Below are positions 36,420 to 37,890 of a stretch of DNA of 37,890 nt, piece by piece. Position 1 is the stretch's first letter. Every line of letters starts with the position of its first letter. Source of the stretch: a virus; the IMG/VR virus record IMGVR_UViG_3300023104_000014, positions 1 to 37,890 of that record; one strand, given 5' to 3'. The notes beneath the pieces are model-generated. The model did no database searches. It saw nothing but the letters and a program-made list of their open reading frames with translations, and had not been told where the DNA came from. The position numbers were made by a program, and so were the translations under genes.

Positions 36420-37890
36420 TCACTGCCTGCGATTCTGTTTCTTATCTTCCGCCGCAGCCTGTCGTGGTAGGCTTTCCTGCAAGGCGCGCTGAATAGGCAG
36501 AATGTCATTGGCGATGGCGGGCTCGCGAGTTGCGATCTGGGATAGGCGCGTGATGATTGCCGACTGAGCTTGTGGGGTTCGCGCTCGCCCAGCAGCTGCA
36601 AGAGTGGACAGCAAGCGCTGGCTACCAAGAGCCCTAGCAGTCAGATTGGACACCACCAGACCCGCGCCAATGGCACCAGCGCCAGAACCAGCTCCGACAC
36701 CCGCAGCGGCACCTAAGCCAGCGCCAGCGCCACCGCCCACGACAATGCCCTTGACGGCTTGAAACCAGTTCGAAACTGCACCCGAACGACTGTTATTCAA
36801 CCTTCCGATTACCCCGCCACGCTGCTCTGCAATGCGCGCCAAATCGGCAATATCCGCAGCACCTTGGCGTCCCCAGATTGCGGCACGCGCCTCAGGCGAA
36901 TACTTCTGGATCTGACTGAAAAACAATGCTGGAGAAAAAGCGTTGTCGCCATCGACACCGCGGCGGCCTAGTTCAGCCGCTATGGTGCCTGCAACCTGCT
37001 GCCGCTCCTGAGGCTCAAGCGTGCTAATCATGCGCGTTAGACGCGCATGATCTCCGCCGATAGGGTTCGACATAGTGGCAACCTTGTTGGCGGTCTGCTC
37101 CGCCGACATAGCCTTGGTATCAGTACCCCCAAGGAATCGCTTGGCAATGTCGTCAATGAAGCCGACACGCTCGGCATGAAGACGATCTGCACGGTTGTAC
37201 GCACGCGCCGCGCCACCCGGAAGCTGGGTGCCGATATCAGTGCGAAGTGCATCTAGAACCTGCCCAGCGCGCCGCTGATAATCGGTAGAGCGAAGCGCTT
37301 CCGTTTGTGCCTGCTCTCGAACGTTGGTACGCAAGCGACGAACCGCTGCAACCGATAGCGCGTTTGGATTAGCGCCGTTCGCCATATCAGCGCGTAGCGT
37401 TTCCAGCGCCTGAATAACGGGGGCGCTGGTATTGGCAGTAGCGCCAAGATCGGTTAGCTGCTGGTCGATGTTGGCAACCGCAGCGCGCGGAGTAATAGTG
37501 GCATTGCCTGCTGCCCGCTCCGCTCGGTCATAAGCGCGGCCAACTACGGCACCCATACGAGTATCGCGGTTTTGCAATCCCGTCTGTATCGCATCACCCA
37601 TGCCGGCGCGGCCCACATTCTGATCGCCACCAATTTCAGCGACACGCTGCTCGATCCGGTCAGTACCAGCCTGTAGAGGGCGCCTGATAGCACCGCTGGA
37701 GCCAGGAACCGCTTCTAGGGCCCCGACAGTCCCGCGCAAGCCAGGGTAGGCGTCAGCAGCCGTAATGGGAACGTTCTGCCTGCCAGCCGCCGCAATCAGT
37801 TCCTGCCCCGGTCCAGGCGGCGGCGGCGGTCCACCACGCCCCGCCAGATACTCAGCAGCACGCCCGCCAGCATAACCCAGCGCGCCGCCT
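36420..37890 (-). CDS. Large DNA-ejection protein, C-terminal part, cut by window edge
   Basis: An open frame without start enters at the right edge and ends at 36420 (490 residues). It begins with a Gly/Ala-rich segment (GGALGYAGGRAAEYLAGRGG) followed by Pro run and VPITAADAY. The body is a long helical, charged region, then a second hydrophobic Gly/Ala stretch (VVGGGAGAGLGAAAGVGAG) near residue 390, and a basic tail ending KQNRRQ. Such proteins enter the host envelope with the DNA, as with P22 gp16. It is probably the rest of the protein that starts at 1054; a direct join of the ends would be out of frame. Confidence 0.8.
   Translation of the reverse strand, partial: GGALGYAGGRAAEYLAGRGGPPPPPGPGQELIAAAGRQNVPITAADAYPGLRGTVGALEAVPGSSGAIRRPLQAGTDRIEQRVAEIGGDQNVGRAGMGDAIQTGLQNRDTRMGAVVGRAYDRAERAAGNATITPRAAVANIDQQLTDLGATANTSAPVIQALETLRADMANGANPNALSVAAVRRLRTNVREQAQTEALRSTDYQRRAGQVLDALRTDIGTQLPGGAARAYNRADRLHAERVGFIDDIAKRFLGGTDTKAMSAEQTANKVATMSNPIGGDHARLTRMISTLEPQERQQVAGTIAAELGRRGVDGDNAFSPALFFSQIQKYSPEARAAIWGRQGAADIADLARIAEQRGGVIGRLNNSRSGAVSNWFQAVKGIVVGGGAGAGLGAAAGVGAGSGAGAIGAGLVVSNLTARALGSQRLLSTLAAAGRARTPQAQSAIITRLSQIATREPAIANDILPIQRALQESLPRQAAAEDKKQNRRQ

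Noticed and set aside
1-37890. Integrase, attachment sites, tRNA genes or CRISPR arrays
   Set aside because: No protein with tyrosine or serine recombinase motifs, no cloverleaf-like region and no regularly spaced repeat array were seen on reading both strands. An HTH regulator alone is not evidence of lysogeny.

Overview
The window is nearly all of the genome of a tailed, short-tailed (podovirus-like) bacteriophage. The evidence is a full set of virion genes: small and large terminase, a P22-like portal, a scaffold, a DUF4043/N4-gp56-type major capsid protein, gp4-like and gp10-like tail-hub proteins, DNA-ejection proteins and two tail enzymes. There are also phage replication genes and a lysis cassette. 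The sequence is GC-rich and includes a GapR (DUF2312) homologue, a family typical of Alphaproteobacteria, so an alphaproteobacterial host (possibly a sphingomonad-type bacterium) is inferred but not proven. I see no integrase, no attachment sites, no tRNA and no CRISPR array.

Layout. A control region at about 28.30-28.41 kb divides the genome. To its right, about twelve small, tightly overlapping genes are read on the + strand (28.4-32.2 kb); these look like early host-takeover genes. To its left, everything is read on the - strand. First come a small HTH regulator, several small genes, a multi-HTH protein, a DNA methyltransferase, a DUF7768 protein, a RusA-type resolvase, GapR, a PD-(D/E)XK exonuclease, an HNH endonuclease, an SSB-like protein and a fused primase-helicase (28.3-20.4 kb). 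Next is a gene-free block of inverted repeats (20.18-20.36 kb, origin candidate). Then come a second HNH protein and a run of small genes with a strong sigma70-like promoter at 18.87-18.89 kb and an AT-rich Dam-like methyltransferase (20.1-15.5 kb). The terminases, head, tail and ejection genes follow (15.5 kb to the left edge). The right end (37.9-32.2 kb) continues the - strand late genes: the C-terminal part of a large ejection protein, a beta-helix tailspike and a lysis cassette with several membrane proteins and a GH108 endolysin. This set meets the early + strand genes head-on at 32.18-32.19 kb.

The ORF open at the left edge (N-terminal part of an ejection protein) and the ORF open at the right edge (C-terminal part of such a protein) are best read as two parts of one gene on a circular or circularly permuted map. 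Their frames do not match if the ends are joined directly, so a short stretch (length 1 mod 3) is missing from the window.

How it works together: the early genes and methyltransferases probably deal with the host. The primase-helicase, SSB, exonuclease, RusA and GapR form the replication/recombination set. Terminases fill P22-like heads through the portal. The deacetylase-like tail protein and the tailspike probably act on host surface polysaccharide, the ejection proteins with an M15 peptidase cross the envelope, and the right-end cassette lyses the cell. Most small genes overlap by 1-4 bases at start and stop codons (ATGA, TAATG), and I used this to correct several start sites.
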